A DNA stretch of 64,000 nt from assembly GCA_037039925.1 (NCBI GenBank), contig JAXRKP010000054.1, positions 392,501 through 456,500 on the forward strand. The letters run 5' to 3'. The position numbers and the translations under genes are program-made. Under the pieces are notes generated by a model. The model was not told the origin of the DNA. It ran no database searches and saw only the letters and a list, made by a program, of their open reading frames with translations. This DNA comes from Doris montereyensis (lineage: Eukaryota > Mollusca > Gastropoda > Nudibranchia > Dorididae). Below are positions 14,801 to 25,862 of this stretch, in pieces (position 1 is the first letter of the stretch; every line of letters starts with the position of its first letter).

Positions 14801-15208
14801 CAAACACCGTTCCTGCACTAAGTTTCAGAGCAAGGAGGTATGAAACCTAAGTGAATTCTTTTCTATCATCCCTCTCACCTTCCATATTGAAATAATTTCC
14901 CTTTCCACAGAACCCTTAGATATATCCGTGCTTGAAGTACATTTCTAAGTTATGAGCTTTTGGTTTGCATAAAATGAAACGTTTAGATTTAGTTCTGACA
15001 ATCAGATTGCAAATTTCTTGCAGGCACGTCAAACTGGTCTGGAGATTACTTCATATCTACTGGAGGTGTTGGTTTCATTTTAGAGCAAGCTAAGAGGAAC
15101 AGGTCTGTTCCGGATGGGGGTGATCTGAGGCAGCAGCTCGAGAATGCCTTCATGAGAGACTGGACATCTAAGTATGCCTCATCCTACTGTAAAGTCTCCA
15201 AGATTTGA
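3924..15208 (+). CDS. PLD3: PLD3/PLD4-like phospholipase D family protein, 10 exons, start exon missing
   Basis: Family knowledge: PLD3 and PLD4 are type II membrane proteins of endolysosomes that act as 5'-3' exonucleases through two HKD motifs. Seen exons: 3924-4053, 4453-4635, 7791-7896, 9379-9513, 9903-9971, 10425-10538, 11121-11260, 12185-12347, 14354-14455, 15024-15208, all GT-AG, about 441 residues (human PLD3 is about 490). In order: basic KKKS start and one membrane segment; [14 protein letters not shown]1 HTKMWVVD followed by [12 protein letters not shown]-type [31 protein letters not shown]2 NHSKFMVTD-like with [11 protein letters not shown]-terminus ending SKI-stop. The first exon enters after an acceptor AG with two bases of an incomplete codon, so an upstream start exon is expected but not found; the ATG at 3944 would leave only four residues before the membrane helix. 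Small frame breaks occur near 4519, 9392, 10501, 11125 and 14422. PLD3 versus PLD4 cannot be decided. Confidence 0.94.
4225..4385 (-). mobile_element. SINE/LINE 3' tail with (ATT)n, minus orientation
   Basis: An (AAT)n array at 4225-4340 abuts TTCATTTCTATAGCGCCC and CTAAGACAGCTCTAGGCA. In reverse this is a 'GGGCGCTATAGAAATGAA' tail followed by (ATT)n, the same tail design as at 11700, 17780 and 51055. It lies in PLD3 intron 1. The poly-Ile and poly-Leu frames here are repeat products. Confidence 0.7.
5473..7190 (-). pseudogene. Degenerate RTE-like LINE, reverse transcriptase and 3' end
   Basis: Minus-strand frames give reverse-transcriptase blocks: [18 protein letters not shown] followed by a [12 protein letters not shown] block (about 6780-6850), [33 protein letters not shown] (about 6330-6400) and NIRYADDA, the YADD catalytic box, at about 6250-6295. 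Downstream, degraded matches run to an (ATG)n-type tail, the (TCA)n at about 5473-5490 on the plus strand. Stops and frame breaks interrupt it, and a short duplication of TATCTTTGGCATCATCTGCG occurs next to the YADD box. The endonuclease part is absent, so it is 5' truncated. The RTE assignment rests on the box wording and the ATG-type tail. It lies in PLD3 intron 2. Confidence 0.85.
7993..8215 (+). mobile_element. SINE copy, head degraded
   Basis: From about 8015 the sequence follows the SINE at 13340: 'TTGGGAAAGACACT', 'TTGACCAAGGTGCAAATAGG', 'TACAAGCATTAGCTTGGGA', then 'CCTGTTAGACTAGC' and 'CTGTCCCAGATGGGATTATT'. The tRNA-like head is mostly missing. It lies in PLD3 intron 3. Confidence 0.75.
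8216..9378 (+). other. Rest of PLD3 intron 3, nothing recognised
   Basis: AT-rich sequence between the SINE and the HKD1 exon. No open frame, tRNA or inverted repeat that I can support. Confidence 0.4.
9379..9513 (+). other. PLD3: PLD3-like exon with first HKD motif
   Basis: The exon encodes AGAEV, then after a one-base correction [21 protein letters not shown] and [17 protein letters not shown]. His, Lys and Asp of HxKxxxxD and the downstream GSAN are all present. The frame break lies in GTAACG at 9390-9395, where one A appears to be extra. Confidence 0.9.
9735..9813 (-). mobile_element. Solo right end of a Tigger/pogo-like DNA element
   Basis: The segment ends in GTTGCGATTAAGTGGAGTCA followed by ACTG. 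In reverse it starts CAGTTGACTCCACTTAATCG, sharing spacing and several positions with the solo tip at 1775. No partner end was found close by. A 25-28 bp unit, 'ACTATTCCACAAACTCCTCG' plus TACATTG, is repeated just downstream at 9820-9890. Confidence 0.45.
11700..11835 (+). mobile_element. SINE/LINE 3' tail with (ATT)n
   Basis: 'AGGTGTCTTGAGGTTTCGAC' is followed by AGAAGGCGCTGTAAAAATAA and then about 70 bases of (ATT)n. Same tail design as at 4225, 17780 and 51055. It lies in PLD3 intron 7. Confidence 0.65.
12700..12880 (-). mobile_element. tRNA-headed SINE, minus strand
   Basis: In reverse a head with 'GGTTCAAGCCCC' as the B box is followed by 'CTCACTTGACTTAGGTGTAA' and 'ATGAGTACCC', the central segment shared by the other SINEs. 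Its 3' part towards 12600 is diverged and its limit is uncertain. It lies in PLD3 intron 8. Confidence 0.75.
13340..13631 (+). mobile_element. Complete tRNA-derived SINE with 14-bp target-site duplication
   Basis: The head starts GGCGTCATTGGCCGAGTGGT and TAAGC, a tRNA-Leu/Ser-like A box, with a B box GGTGCGAATCC. The central domain contains 'CCTTGGGAAAGACATTTTAC' and 'GATCCAGGTGCAAATGGG', and the element ends near GGAACTTTACT. It is flanked by perfect copies of TAACTTGTCAAAGT at 13326-13339 and 13632-13645, showing insertion by target-primed reverse transcription. The 62-codon frame over it is not a gene. It lies in PLD3 intron 8. Confidence 0.92.
14130..14156. repeat. 13-bp perfect inverted repeat
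   Basis: TATGACTATGATT is followed, after one G, by its exact reverse complement AATCATAGTCATA. It lies in PLD3 intron 8, with no element boundary that I can see around it. Confidence 0.8.
14354..15208 (+). other. PLD3: Last two PLD3-like exons: second HKD motif and C-terminus
   Basis: Exon 14354-14455 encodes [18 protein letters not shown] and then, after restoring one A in the CTCAAGTTT at 14420-14427, [13 protein letters not shown]. Exon 15024-15208 continues [19 protein letters not shown] and ends [16 protein letters not shown]..stop. His and Lys of the motif are present, and the acidic position is Asp. The intron between them is 14456-15023. Confidence 0.9.
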
Positions 15209-16216
15209 TGGGAGTTAGACAGTATATCTTTAATGTCGTTTGCTAAATTTATGATTACAAAATGAGGTAACACAGTTATACATTTACATGATTTGGAATA
15301 GCAAGTATCTGTGAACAATGTCTTGTATTATATTATATATGTTTAGAGCAAGTTGAAACGTACATGCCTCTATTAGTATTAGTATAAATCAAATGTTTTT
15401 CTGTAAAAAATCAAACATCTGATGAATGAAGTGAATTATCCAAATGAAAAAAAAACTTTGTCAACAACATTAGATTTAGAAGAGAAGGGCTGAAAGATCT
15501 CATGTTGATGCAAAAAACAACATAGTCTTTTTGTAGTTATAGAGTAGACAATGATATGAATGATATGTTTGTTTTAAGTATAATTTACTTCTTTCTGCTT
15601 TTTGTTCTATTAGCATGAAATGTGGAATTTTTTTACAGGAATCACATTTTTGCTTCTTTTTTTAACTTATAGTTTCAATAACTTTGTACTATAACTGTTT
15701 ATTAAAGAGTGAATTACATGAAACAGAAGGTCTATGCTGTGTCAGTGTAGAGCTTGCCTTAGATGAGTTGGCATTGATTTTGTGTTAACCATACCTGTAA
15801 ATCTTCCGACAATTGTTGGAATTTGGCCAATGATAAAAGCAAAATATGTTGAGTGGGAAAGAAGAGATAGCTTGTCAATAAGCAGACCAGTAGAGCACAG
15901 GTCTAGCCAAGCCCCTCTTTGGTTAAATTTTTCGTTGACAACGAAGTTAAACGCTCTTTCACTTTCATGCTTTGCCTTAATCGTAGGTGCGGAGCACACA
16001 CCACGCGCTGATATGGATACCTCTTCAGACACTTTTGGTTTGCTCGATTCAGACACTCTTTTTCTGACTTCTATTTTTCTTTGTTGTCACCAAAATATTT
16101 GGTGAAAGAAATTAATTTGTCATCGCAAAGACTTATGCTAAAGAAAATTAAAAGCTACAACCAATTCTGTACTTGCTTTCTGGATTCTTTTAGTTCATCA
16201 GTTAACTTTTGGTTTG
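15209..16216 (+). other. PLD3-like 3' UTR and downstream sequence
   Basis: After the stop, AT-rich sequence contains an ATTAAA at about 15700 that could serve as a polyadenylation signal, but the transcript end cannot be fixed. It also contains the unassigned open frame at 15742-16056. Confidence 0.4.
15742..16056 (-). CDS. Unassigned 104-codon open frame
   Basis: A minus-strand ATG frame with a charged N-terminal third (KPKVSEEVS, KAKHESERAF) and a mildly hydrophobic C-terminal part (STYFAFIIGQIPTIVGRF). The opposite strand is also open for 107 codons, which lowers the value of the frame. It is richer in G and C than its surroundings. I recognise no domain. It may be a chance frame, part of an unknown repeat, or a coding exon. 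Confidence 0.15.
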   Translation of the reverse strand: MSESSKPKVSEEVSISARGVCSAPTIKAKHESERAFNFVVNEKFNQRGAWLDLCSTGLLIDKLSLLSHSTYFAFIIGQIPTIVGRFTGMVNTKSMPTHLRQALH

Positions 16217-16480
16217 CTATGATATTACTATTAGAGATCTAGATCTAGAGAATCTCGATCTGTACATATTTCTAGTACTTAGTAATTAGTGCAAGAAGTC
16301 TAATGTGAAAGATCAAACTTTGCAGAATTGTTTGTTTCATTTTAATCTGACATATAGATTTAGAAAGAACTAGATCTGCCGCCATGGAATTTTTTAGATC
16401 TAGTTTGAGGTCTAGATCTAGTCTAAAGATCTAGCAAGAATGATCTAAAAAAATAAGATTGAAGGGGCTGAAAGATCTAG
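16217..16480. repeat. Cluster of CTAGATCT/TCTAGA motifs
   Basis: AGATCTAGATCTAGAG near 16234, TAGATCTAGTTTGAGGTCTA near 16395 and several more short palindromic CTAGATCT or TCTAGA units lie within 260 bases. The same motif is dense at 43140-44140. Confidence 0.6.
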
Positions 16481-16599
16481 TCTAGAATGTTCTTGATAGG
16501 AAAAGATAGATGGTTGATGGTAACTTCTAATTTTGACTTTCATTTATGGATCTCGAGTCCTATTTTAGACTTTGTGCATTGAACTTGTTAAGATTTGTT

Positions 16600-16860
16600 T
16601 CTAGGTCTCCTCCTTTTCTATACATAAAATAACATCATTTGCAAACCTGAGCTCTTTGAGATGCTCTGCATCTATGTTGATTTCATGTGTTGAATCCACC
16701 TGTTTGAACACTTCTTTTCTAGGGCTGTGATAAAGAGTTTTGGAGAGATGGAGTTCCCTCTCTTCTGATCTTGACACATGGTTGTCTAAGTGTATTCTGG
16801 CAGGTGCCTTTTCATGTGTTTTCCAGCAATTGTTCTTATGTTTCATTTATGCTGGTCTTT
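16600..16860 (-). pseudogene. LINE reverse transcriptase fragment
   Basis: The minus strand encodes APARIHLDNHVS, then EVFKQVDSTHEINIDAEHL and KELRFANDVILC, matching the region before and through the (F)ADD catalytic box of non-LTR reverse transcriptases, here changed to FAND. It is short and lacks flanking domains, so it is a dead fragment. Confidence 0.75.
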
Positions 16861-17779
16861 CGCAGTGCCTTGAAATTTTCAAAAGAATAAATAGTATACT
16901 ATAAAAATGGAGTAATTATCAATGTCATTACTGTTTAATTTTGGTGCTGGCTTTTTACAGGTATGGTTACTGTATTAGTAGACATCCCATCAGTCATTAT
17001 TATTTCAGGTGTGAGTTATTATATTGTCTAGGTAAAACTTACTTCCTGTAACCAAAGGAGCATATTCTACATATGTAGGTACTACTATAGAGTAGAGGGC
17101 ACTGTTGATTAGTCCTACTTCTTTCCTTGCATTCATATAAATGATTTTCATACTGCTTCTTTCAATTAATTGACACTGAGATTATAAGATGATGGATGGT
17201 GTAAATTTCATTATTTCCAGATTAAAAGCTCAAGGGCTATGTTAACTCATTGTTCAGGTATTCATAGTAGAGTGAGTGGTACTGAGTTTCAAACGGTTGT
17301 CTGTTGTCCTGAAAAGTATATCAATCCTGTCAAAACCAAACAATCTCAAATAGACATTGTTCTCTATGGTATTGTTTTTATTCATCATGAAAGTAAATGA
17401 TGAAGGATGCTACAGTGCTATAAAATATGTGCCAACATTTTATAGTATAATTAAATAGGGTATTTTACTTAATAGAAAATTCCAGAGATAAAATAAAAAA
17501 GCCAACCAAAGCAGCTCCTACGGAATAAATTAGAAAAAGTTGTAAAAAACAATCTAGAAAGGCAACCTGGACACAAAAGAAAACCCCACTGGAATGTGTG
17601 CAATGAAAAGGAAGAACAATGTGACCAGCAACATCCCTCATTCATTCTTTCCCTGAGACAACCTGCTATATTTAGATGAATTTTATTTGAATTGCGTGCT
17701 TTTACTGAATTGATTGTGATACTATTTTTTTATTGATGCATCTGTTTTATGTAAAATGTTTTAGCCATAGCATGCCATG

Positions 17780-17875
17780 CCTGTGTAATCATTTTGCTTG
17801 TAATGCGCCTTGAGCTCTTCTGAGGGAAGGCGCAATATAAATATTCTTCTTATCTTATCTTATATTGAATTTTTT
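17780..17875 (+). mobile_element. SINE/LINE 3' tail
   Basis: AATGCGCCTTGAGCTCTTCT is followed by GAGGGAAGGCGCAATATAAA and a (TCTTA)n-like end. GCGCCTT and AAGGCGC form a short hairpin. The rest of the element upstream is not recognisable. Confidence 0.6.
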
Positions 17876-20800
17876 TCCCTCTTGCCACTTTGCTTATGAT
17901 CCACAAACGTTAGGATTAATGAATTTACACTATTGATTCCTTCCCTTCCTGTCATGTAGTGCCTGATGTAAGATATCTAACAATATGCCATGGCTATATG
18001 TAGAAGGAAATGTCATGGTGAGAGAGTTGGGGCATTGTTGCAAATCTGTGTTTGGTTCCGCCTAGCATACATAGTGTAATTCACACTGCTTGCCTGAGTG
18101 GCAACTTCACAGCAATGGCCTTCCTCTTCAATACTTATCATACCAAATAACATTAATCATGCCATTTATATGTGTCTTTTTTTTATAACCAATGTGCTGA
18201 TTTCATGGCAAACAATTTGTGCCAACATTTTTTGTAGTATTTATTGATTGAGTTAAGGGTGGAACTGTGAGAGCATCACGATCATCTCTATATCACCTTC
18301 ATCTTCCTTTTCTCCAATAGAAATAAATAAATTTCAAAGCAGTAGCAACTGAGATACTAATAATTCATCTTAATAGTATCAGTTTGTAAAAACATATTTC
18401 AACGACAAAATCATTACAAGTAATACAAGTAGAGCTAAACAAAATGTGCAGCTAATTCAAATATTCTCTTCTGTAAATGAGAAGAGGATATCTTAAGGTG
18501 GTAGTCAAAATATTCTATTGAGATTCTCTCACTAATTTAATTTGACAATTGACAAATACTACGTACTGCATTTAACTGTTAATCAAGAAGATGTATAAAA
18601 CGTTACAGTCTGCTCAAACAGCGAAAAACTTTCAACAAAAAGATTTTTGTTTGTGATTAATGATACAATGTTTCTTAAGACTTACAAATATGCTTATTAA
18701 GAGGCACACGTACATATGTCAATTGTATACCTTTATTGTAACATTATGTACTAAGTGACATTTACCTTTGAGTCAAGATTTACGAATACAATGTAATCTT
18801 TATTGGTTGTAATGTACTAATCTGCATTGACGGGTTCTTTTCAATGCTTATCCCCTAGTAAATGTGCGCAAAATTTGTACCATTGCTTCATACTCATACA
18901 AAAATGTTTAATTTCTTCTGTGCTTGTGCTAAAATGCAACAAAACATGTTGACTCAACTATTATGCCAAAAAGAAAATGTTGTCGATATCTGCATCTTTC
19001 ACAGTGTACAAAATATGAAGAGGAGCTTTACTGTTTAAGCTATTATCTGTACAAACATTAAATCATTTCAGGGACTTTTAACCAATTAATTTCATTTTAT
19101 TGGTTATATTCTTTACTTTTTTTTTTTATAGGGAGAAAAAAGATTGTGTTTCAAACAATAAATGACCTCTACCCTAATTAAACTTTTCTTTAACAGGGTA
19201 AATTTTCATATTTATATTCTCATTGTTGTGATTTTACAACGGTTTTTACAAAAGTCTATGGACCCATAACATCTATATGTATTTTCCTCCTCAATGCTGG
19301 AACAAATGTATACCAGCATCAACTGGGAAGAAAGACCTGTGACTTCACATCAAAGATATTAGGATACGCTCTGGCTGTATTGGCTATAGTGGTGTTAAGG
19401 GGAATTTGGTTTATTTACTTTACCCCTTAATGCGCATTTAAAGAGCTTAGCCAAATTTGGAACTCTTGTACAAAATTGTACTTTCCGCCTGTTCAAACCT
19501 GATCTCGGTTTATTGTTTAATTTAAGATGTGAACTCCTTCTATGCCATTGGCCCTGAAAAAATCATGTTTTTTATTTTATGAACTAAGAAATTTATTCAC
19601 ATTCCTTTCGCCTTTGTAAGGTAGAGTGGGTCTGCTGAGTTTGTGTGGTGAATCATTCATGTTACAAGCTGTTTTGGAAACGATACTGAACAAAGAATGT
19701 TTCCTCCCGTAAACACACTTCTTCATTTGCTGAAGAAAGCAATCTGCCCTATGTTATGAGTTGTTTTTTTTAAAATAATCAAAATTTGACATGATTCAGG
19801 TGTGCTTGATATATCTAATTTCAAATTGTTTAATGCATTCCTATTACTTTCATTACTGTGTATGATATCCTCTATCCTATTTTGAAAAGGGAAACTTTAT
19901 GTCTCTGCTGCAGACTGTATTAATATTATTAGTAATGAAAACTACCGATAGTCTTCAAATTTTTACTTTGAGCAACTTAGTGGACATGCTTCCTTCATTA
20001 AGTTTCATGGCTTACCAACCTAATTCTTATTTGCGAAATAGGAAACAATGCTGCATTCAGTAACTTTCATGACTGCTAAGTGTCCTTTAAGGAAATACTT
20101 TTTCACTCACTTCTTGTTGATATTTTGTGAATCATGGGGGTTGTACATGATGTGATTTTGTACCAAGGTGCACTAGATTGCCTGTGTACAATTTGTCTGT
20201 AAAAAATAAAATAATAAAAATGAAGATCAGGGCATTATGGTTTTTTTTTTTACTTATTGTGACAAAATTTCATCTTGTGCACTCTATTTTGCAGAGTTGC
20301 TTGTGTTCTATCATTTTAGAAGATACACATCAGTATTCTCTCCCTATTTTGATTGTCATTTGACAATAAATCTTTTTCTTTTGAAAAGTTAAAAATACAG
20401 CTGTATGTATACATATATTTTTAAGCTCACAGTGTTTTAAAAAAACTCACTTTTCTTAATAAATATTTTCACAAATACTATTGTTGTAGGTTTTTTTATT
20501 TGTTTTACAAGATTTCCTCGTTAAAAAAACATCTTGTCAGTGTGATGTGACAATTACATTAAAAATCAATAACACCACCTTGTAGTTTGGACAGAAGAAG
20601 AACAACGGTTAGGCATACTGAATAAAATCTGTAGAAAAAATTTATAAAGATTGATTTTTATGACCTGAATTTCTAATTTGGATAAAAACTTTTGGTTTGA
20701 CCAAATTTTCTTTTGTAACAAATTGTTCACAACTAACCAATTTTTTATTTTTCCACGGGGGTTGAGAGAAATGGCGGAACATTTTCTTAATTTGACACGT

Positions 20801-21293
20801 TCAGGTCTAATCAATGAAAGTATTTATGTAAATAAAAAATAATAATTTTGGTAGCGTTTTTGACTCTATCCACATCAACCTTAATGCATGTTCACTGATG
20901 TGATTATACGATCGGCCTCATTTCCATTATAGTAGTATGATTATTATTTTTCAATATATGGTGATGGGTTTAGCCAAGAAATGAGACAGAGAGTGGAAGA
21001 TGAACATGTAGATCTAAGGCATGACTTGATATAAAAAAAATATTTAAAAATACAACCAACCTGTAAATCAGGTAGGTTCACTAGTTTAGAGAATTAAAAC
21101 TAAGGTCTTTTCACTTGAAAAGTTCAAATATGTCTACAACTAATTTGTAAACAAATACAAACATTTCTCATCCTGTAACTTGTGTATGTAAAATTAGGAT
21201 TGCAATAAGACACATCCTGTTCACGCTAAAAAAAACATGTTGAGCTACAAAATCAAGATCATGGATGTCACTGTCAGGAGAAAAGTACATGTA
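17876..21293. other. Intergenic, nothing recognised
   Basis: About 3.4 kb of AT-rich sequence between the PLD3-like gene and the next transposon. Open frames are short and without domains. Several AATAAA-like stretches (for example near 20205 and 20365) exist but cannot be tied to a transcript. Confidence 0.4.
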
Positions 21294-22180
21294 CAGTAGT
21301 CTCCTTATAAATTGCATGCCGCCATAATGCACTATTTTTTCATGCAACCAAATTTTACAACGCTAATTACCCCTCAAAATGCTACAATGGCTGGCTTGAC
21401 TTCGCAACATGTTTTTGTAAGTACGTCTTCAATTTGTTGCATTTAAATGGTCAATTCATGTGAAAAATAAACTTGATAATGTCTCTTTGCTTCGTCCCAA
21501 TAACAAAATTTGTCACGCACATGTGCATGTGTGGCATTTAGTTGTGTGTTCACTATGTACACGGCAATGCTTAGTCGTGGCTGTCTTGGCACCCTTATCT
21601 GCCCGTTCCTCCCTGCCTCAGCAGTCGATGATGGTCTGCCAGACAGACAATCTGATCAGCTCTCTCTTCGTTAAAAAAGGTCTTGTGTCATTTTTACCCA
21701 TGGAGATCGTACTCTGTATGCCATGTGTGTCAATATTCCATCCCTTCTTGTAGTCTTGAGTGAGAGGAAAATGAACAATCTATGAGAAGAGGTTAAGCCT
21801 ATAATTGTGAATTATGCTCAAACCAAGTAACAACAAACAAAACATGTAGTGGGTTGTGGGGCTTGACTCTGCCAAAATGCACAATTCTTTTGTCACTCTG
21901 TATGCCATGCGTGTCAACATTCCCTCCTTCTTGTAGAAAAAAATGAAAATCTATGAGAAGACGTTTAGCCTATAATTGTGAATTATCCTCAAATCAAGTA
22001 ACAACAAACAAAACCCAAATGATAACAAACACCTAACAAAACAAAAGTTTATTTCCAAACAAGAATGGCAATGTAAATACATGTAGTGGGTTGTGGGACT
22101 TGACTCCGCCAAAATGCAAATCGCCAAAATGCAAAAAAAAATTGTCACCTGTGGACCATGCATTTTGGCTGAGACTACTG
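21294..22180. mobile_element. TA-flanked Tigger/pogo-like MITE
   Basis: TA at 21292-21293 precedes CAGTAGTCTCCTTATAAATT, and the right end reads in reverse CAGTAGTCTCAGCCAAAATG, followed by TA at 22181-22182. Length is 887 bp. No transposase is visible. It contains an internal tandem duplication: ACTCTGTATGCCATG..CCTTCTTGTAG and CCTATAATTGTGAATTAT occur twice about 183 bp apart (from about 21711 and 21894), and AAAATGCA motifs repeat near the right end. Confidence 0.75.
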
Positions 22181-22254
22181 TATTAGTATCAGCGGTAGAC
22201 CAAGTTTTGCTGCCATCACAATGTCCATTCCTTGTTGGAGTGTGGTGGCTTGCA

Positions 22255-25200
22255 TGCCTCAGCAACCCGGAAAGCTATGTTAGCGGGAGCTTAAGCTCCT
22301 GGTAGGGTCACCCAAGCTGAACAGATTGAAGGGTAGAGCAGAGGTCAGACTAATATGGACACATTGGGTAGACAGGACGGCAACCAAGTCTTGGGAAAGG
22401 TAGGCAGTCCACTAGGACTAAGTATGAAGCGTTCCAGTGAAAGCCGAAAGGAAGCTGGCATGCCGATGGCTCTACTCTCACCCAAGACAAACACAAAGCT
22501 GGGCACGTGAAACATGCGAACGAACGTTCAAAGCAGGGGAGATAGCTCAGATAGCTGTCATACAACCTAGAAGTTTTGGGTCTTTGTGAAACAAGATGGA
22601 CTGAGGCAGGGCAACTTGCCTCACCGCAGGAGAACTTCTCATTTGCTCCGGACACCAACAGGAAGATGTCTCCCACACCGAGGGAGTTGGTAAATAATTT
22701 CACCACCAGCAGCTAAATCGATGTTACAATGGAATGCCTTATTCTCCAGAATAATCACTGCCAGATTCTTCACAAAATCCCGTAAAAATTTTGATGATTC
22801 AATGTTATGCACCAACGAATGAAGCAGAGGACGAACAAAAAGAAGAATTTTACAAACAGTTGCAAGATGCGATAAATCAAAAAGCAAGAAAAGATGTCTT
22901 GATCTTGATGGGCGACCTAAATGCTAAAATTGGAAGCGACAACACTGGCAGAGAACACTGTTAAGGCGAAGAAGGTCTGGGAGTAAGAAATGAAAATGGA
23001 GAATTATTTAGTGACTTTTGCATGTTCAATGGACTTGTGATTGGGGAAGCGTCTTCCCGCATTAAACAGTACACAAGGTTACCTGGATGTCTCCAGATCA
23101 TCAGACCGACAATCAAATTGATCACTTCTGCATTGGTAGTAGGTTTAGAAGATCCATGCTACATGTTCGAAACAAGAGAGGTGCAGATGTTCGCTCTGAT
23201 CATCATTTATTACCTTTCGATTGGAGTTAAAGAACTACAAAATGAAATCAATAAAACTGACTTTTGAAATGCTACACTGAGCTATTACAGGACCAACAGA
23301 CTAAGAAAATGTTCCAAATACAACCGAAAAACCATTACGCACCATTAGCAAGCCTTATTCAAGAGGATTTTTCAGAAAAACAGGCATGGGAACATACAAG
23401 AACAGCCTGGGAAACACTTGCAATGAAATACTGGACAAGAAATCAAGACAACACAAGGAGTGAATAACCTTAGAAACAATGCAAAAGATAAAAATCAGAA
23501 AGGACTTAAAATCAAAAAGCTAAGACACAGGAAGAATATTATATGGCTCATAAAGAATTAAGAAAAATCGTGTGATGCAGGGAAAAAACCCACCAAGAAG
23601 AACTTGCACAGCAAGTGGAAGTAACAGCAGGTCAAAAGAATGTGAAACAGCTATACGACATCACACAAAAACTTGCCGGGACAAGGCGTACTATTGAGCA
23701 ACCAGTTCAAAACAAAGAAGGGAAAATATTAACTAACGCAAAAGATCAACTACACAGATGGAGAGAATATTTTGAAAGTTTCTCAACCGTCCTGCACCCA
23801 ATGATCCTTAAGACATCAGACCAGCAAAGACAGTGTTGGAAATCAATACAGATCCGCCATCAAAAAGAGAGATCCAAAAGGCTGTAGCAAAACTCAGAAA
23901 TAACAAAGCACCGGGACCAGATGGCAGCCAGTGGAACAACCGTAGACATGCACCATAAAGTTTACCACAAGATTTGAGAAACAGAAAAGGTCCCAAAAGT
24001 CTAGAAACATGGCAACATTGTAAAAATACCAAAAAAAGGAAACCTTAGAGATTGCAAGAACTGGCGAGGTATTACTCTTTATGCATAATTGGAAAAGTCT
24101 TCAATAGAATTTTATTAGAAAGGATGAAAAGGAGATTGATAGACGTTTCAGAGAAGAGCAGGCAGCATTCAGACATGACCTTACATATTACAGTTGAACA
24201 ATCAATCGAATGGAATTACCCACTTTATATTAACTTCATTGACATGGAAAAAGCATTTGATAGTGTAGACCGTACACTAATGTGGAAACTACTCAAATAT
24301 CATGGAATCCCATCCAAAATTGTTAGTTTACTACAGTCAACATATTATTCTTCAACATGCCAAGTCATTCACAATAAAACCCTTACAGAACGCTGCAATA
24401 TACTAACTGGAGTCAAACAAGGATGTCTATTATCACTGTTCCTTTTCTTAATAGCAATGGACTGGATCATGTCAAAAACAACAACAGGACATAGAACAGG
24501 AATTCAATGATCTCTGACACATCAACTGGAAGATATTGATTTTGCCGATGATGTAGCACTTCTCTCTCATTCACATAATGATATTGAGGAAAAAGCAAAC
24601 AGAATGGCCAAGGAAGCTGTAAAACTGGGAATGAATATAAACAAAAGGAAAACTTAAGTTCTCAGAATTAATAACTTAAATAATAACATCGCATTTGATG
24701 GAAAGGAATTAGAAGATCTCGGCCAGTTCACATATTTGGGCAGTGTCGTAAGCAAAACAGGAGGGACATACCAGGATATCAGTGCCAGGATTGGGAAGGC
24801 GACAGCAGCATTTAGGACCCTAGGACCATATCGGAATTCACAGACCGCATACTTAAAAAAATAAATCCGTTTTTTCAACACAAACATAAAATCAGTCCTT
24901 CTGTATGCCTGTGAAACATGGCGCACCACTAAAACATCCACTTCAAACATTTATTAACAGATGCCTGAGACAAATCCTACACATCAAATGGTTTGATAAA
25001 ACTACAAATGAAGAACTTAAAGAAATGAGACATCAAGAACCGATAGAAGTACAAATTAAGAGAAGGAAATGGGGCTGGTTTGGACACACCTTTAGAAAAT
25101 CCTCAGAAAACATAATGCATCAGGCCATAAAATGGAATCCACAACGGAAAAGAGGTTGAGGGAGACCAAAGACACCATGGAGGTCAACCCTGCAGGAATC

Positions 25201-25313
25201 TCGGCAGCTGGGCCTTTCCTGGAATAAGACAGAGATGGTGGCGCAGGACAGAGTGAAGGGGAGAGACATCATTGGCGGCCTAAGCCCCACCTGGGGTACA
25301 AGAGTATAAGTCA
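22255..25313 (+). pseudogene. Nearly full-length but degenerate non-LTR retrotransposon
   Basis: Order matches an endonuclease-reverse transcriptase element. At about 22495 AAGCTGGGCACGTGAAACAT reads LGT(stop)NMRT, the damaged start of the endonuclease. IQCYAPTNEAEDEQKEEFYK and ILMGDLNAKIGSDNTG follow at about 22790-22960, then NENGELFSDFCMFNGLVIG. The reverse transcriptase follows: NKAPGPDG near 23905, YINFIDMEKAFDSVDRT near 24235, GVKQGCLLS near 24410 and IDFADDVALLSH near 24535. The C-terminal tail has FTYLGSVVSKTGG, RRKWGWFGHTFRK and QRKRGRGRPKTPWRSTLQES-like text to about 25310. Stops and frame shifts occur throughout. The clade is RTE-like or CR1-like; I cannot settle it. Confidence 0.9.
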
Positions 25314-25319
25314 AGTAAA

Positions 25320-25660
25320 TCAAGTTTTGCCGGCCTCATTGACCTTTTCAATTGTCTCATAGGGGCCGGAGGAATGGTGTACATTATTGCAAGAATGTAC
25401 GAACCCACTACCTTCTGGTTGAGATGCCGACAATTTGCTTCTGGACTACTGAGACAACGGTTGACAAATTTTCTTGAGTTCTTTCGAACAAAATCTATCC
25501 CCTGGTCCAGGTAGGTGGAAAAACACCTAGTCCCATCGGAGACGGACGATAAAAAGGAGGTCCCGTGTGCAGATCACAACACTCTGTGCATGTTAAAGAT
25601 CCCTTGGCTGTTTACAGGTAAAATCAAAATCCCATCAAAACCCCCGAGATCACCTTAGTT
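25320..25660 (+). mobile_element. SINE-like element, second family
   Basis: 'CCCTGGTCCAGGTAGGTGG', 'CCCATCGGAGACGGACGATA', 'AAAAGGAGGTCCCGTGTGCA' and 'CACTCTGTGCATGTTAAAGA' are wording typical of a repeat family common in marine invertebrate genomes (recognised from memory). It directly follows the LINE end at 25313. Confidence 0.6.
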
Positions 25661-25852
25661 GTGGATGTGGATATATCAAATCAAATCAAATAAGAATGTA
25701 CCTATATGAAGGTTACGAAAGGGATATTTGATTTTTTGATACAGTAGTGATATATATATACAACATACATGGAGAGACCAACATTATGGGTAAACTTTTC
25801 ATAAATAGAAATCTGACAATACAAGGTTACAACAAGCATTAAAGTTTTCAAA

Positions 25853-25862
25853 TTTATTTATT
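25853..25862 (-). terminator. SRP54: Candidate polyadenylation signal of SRP54
   Basis: The overlapping TTTATT copies on the plus strand read AATAAATAAA in the SRP54 sense, about 900 bases after the stop codon. Nearer AATAAA-like words also exist in this AT-rich 3' UTR, so the choice is provisional. Confidence 0.4.
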
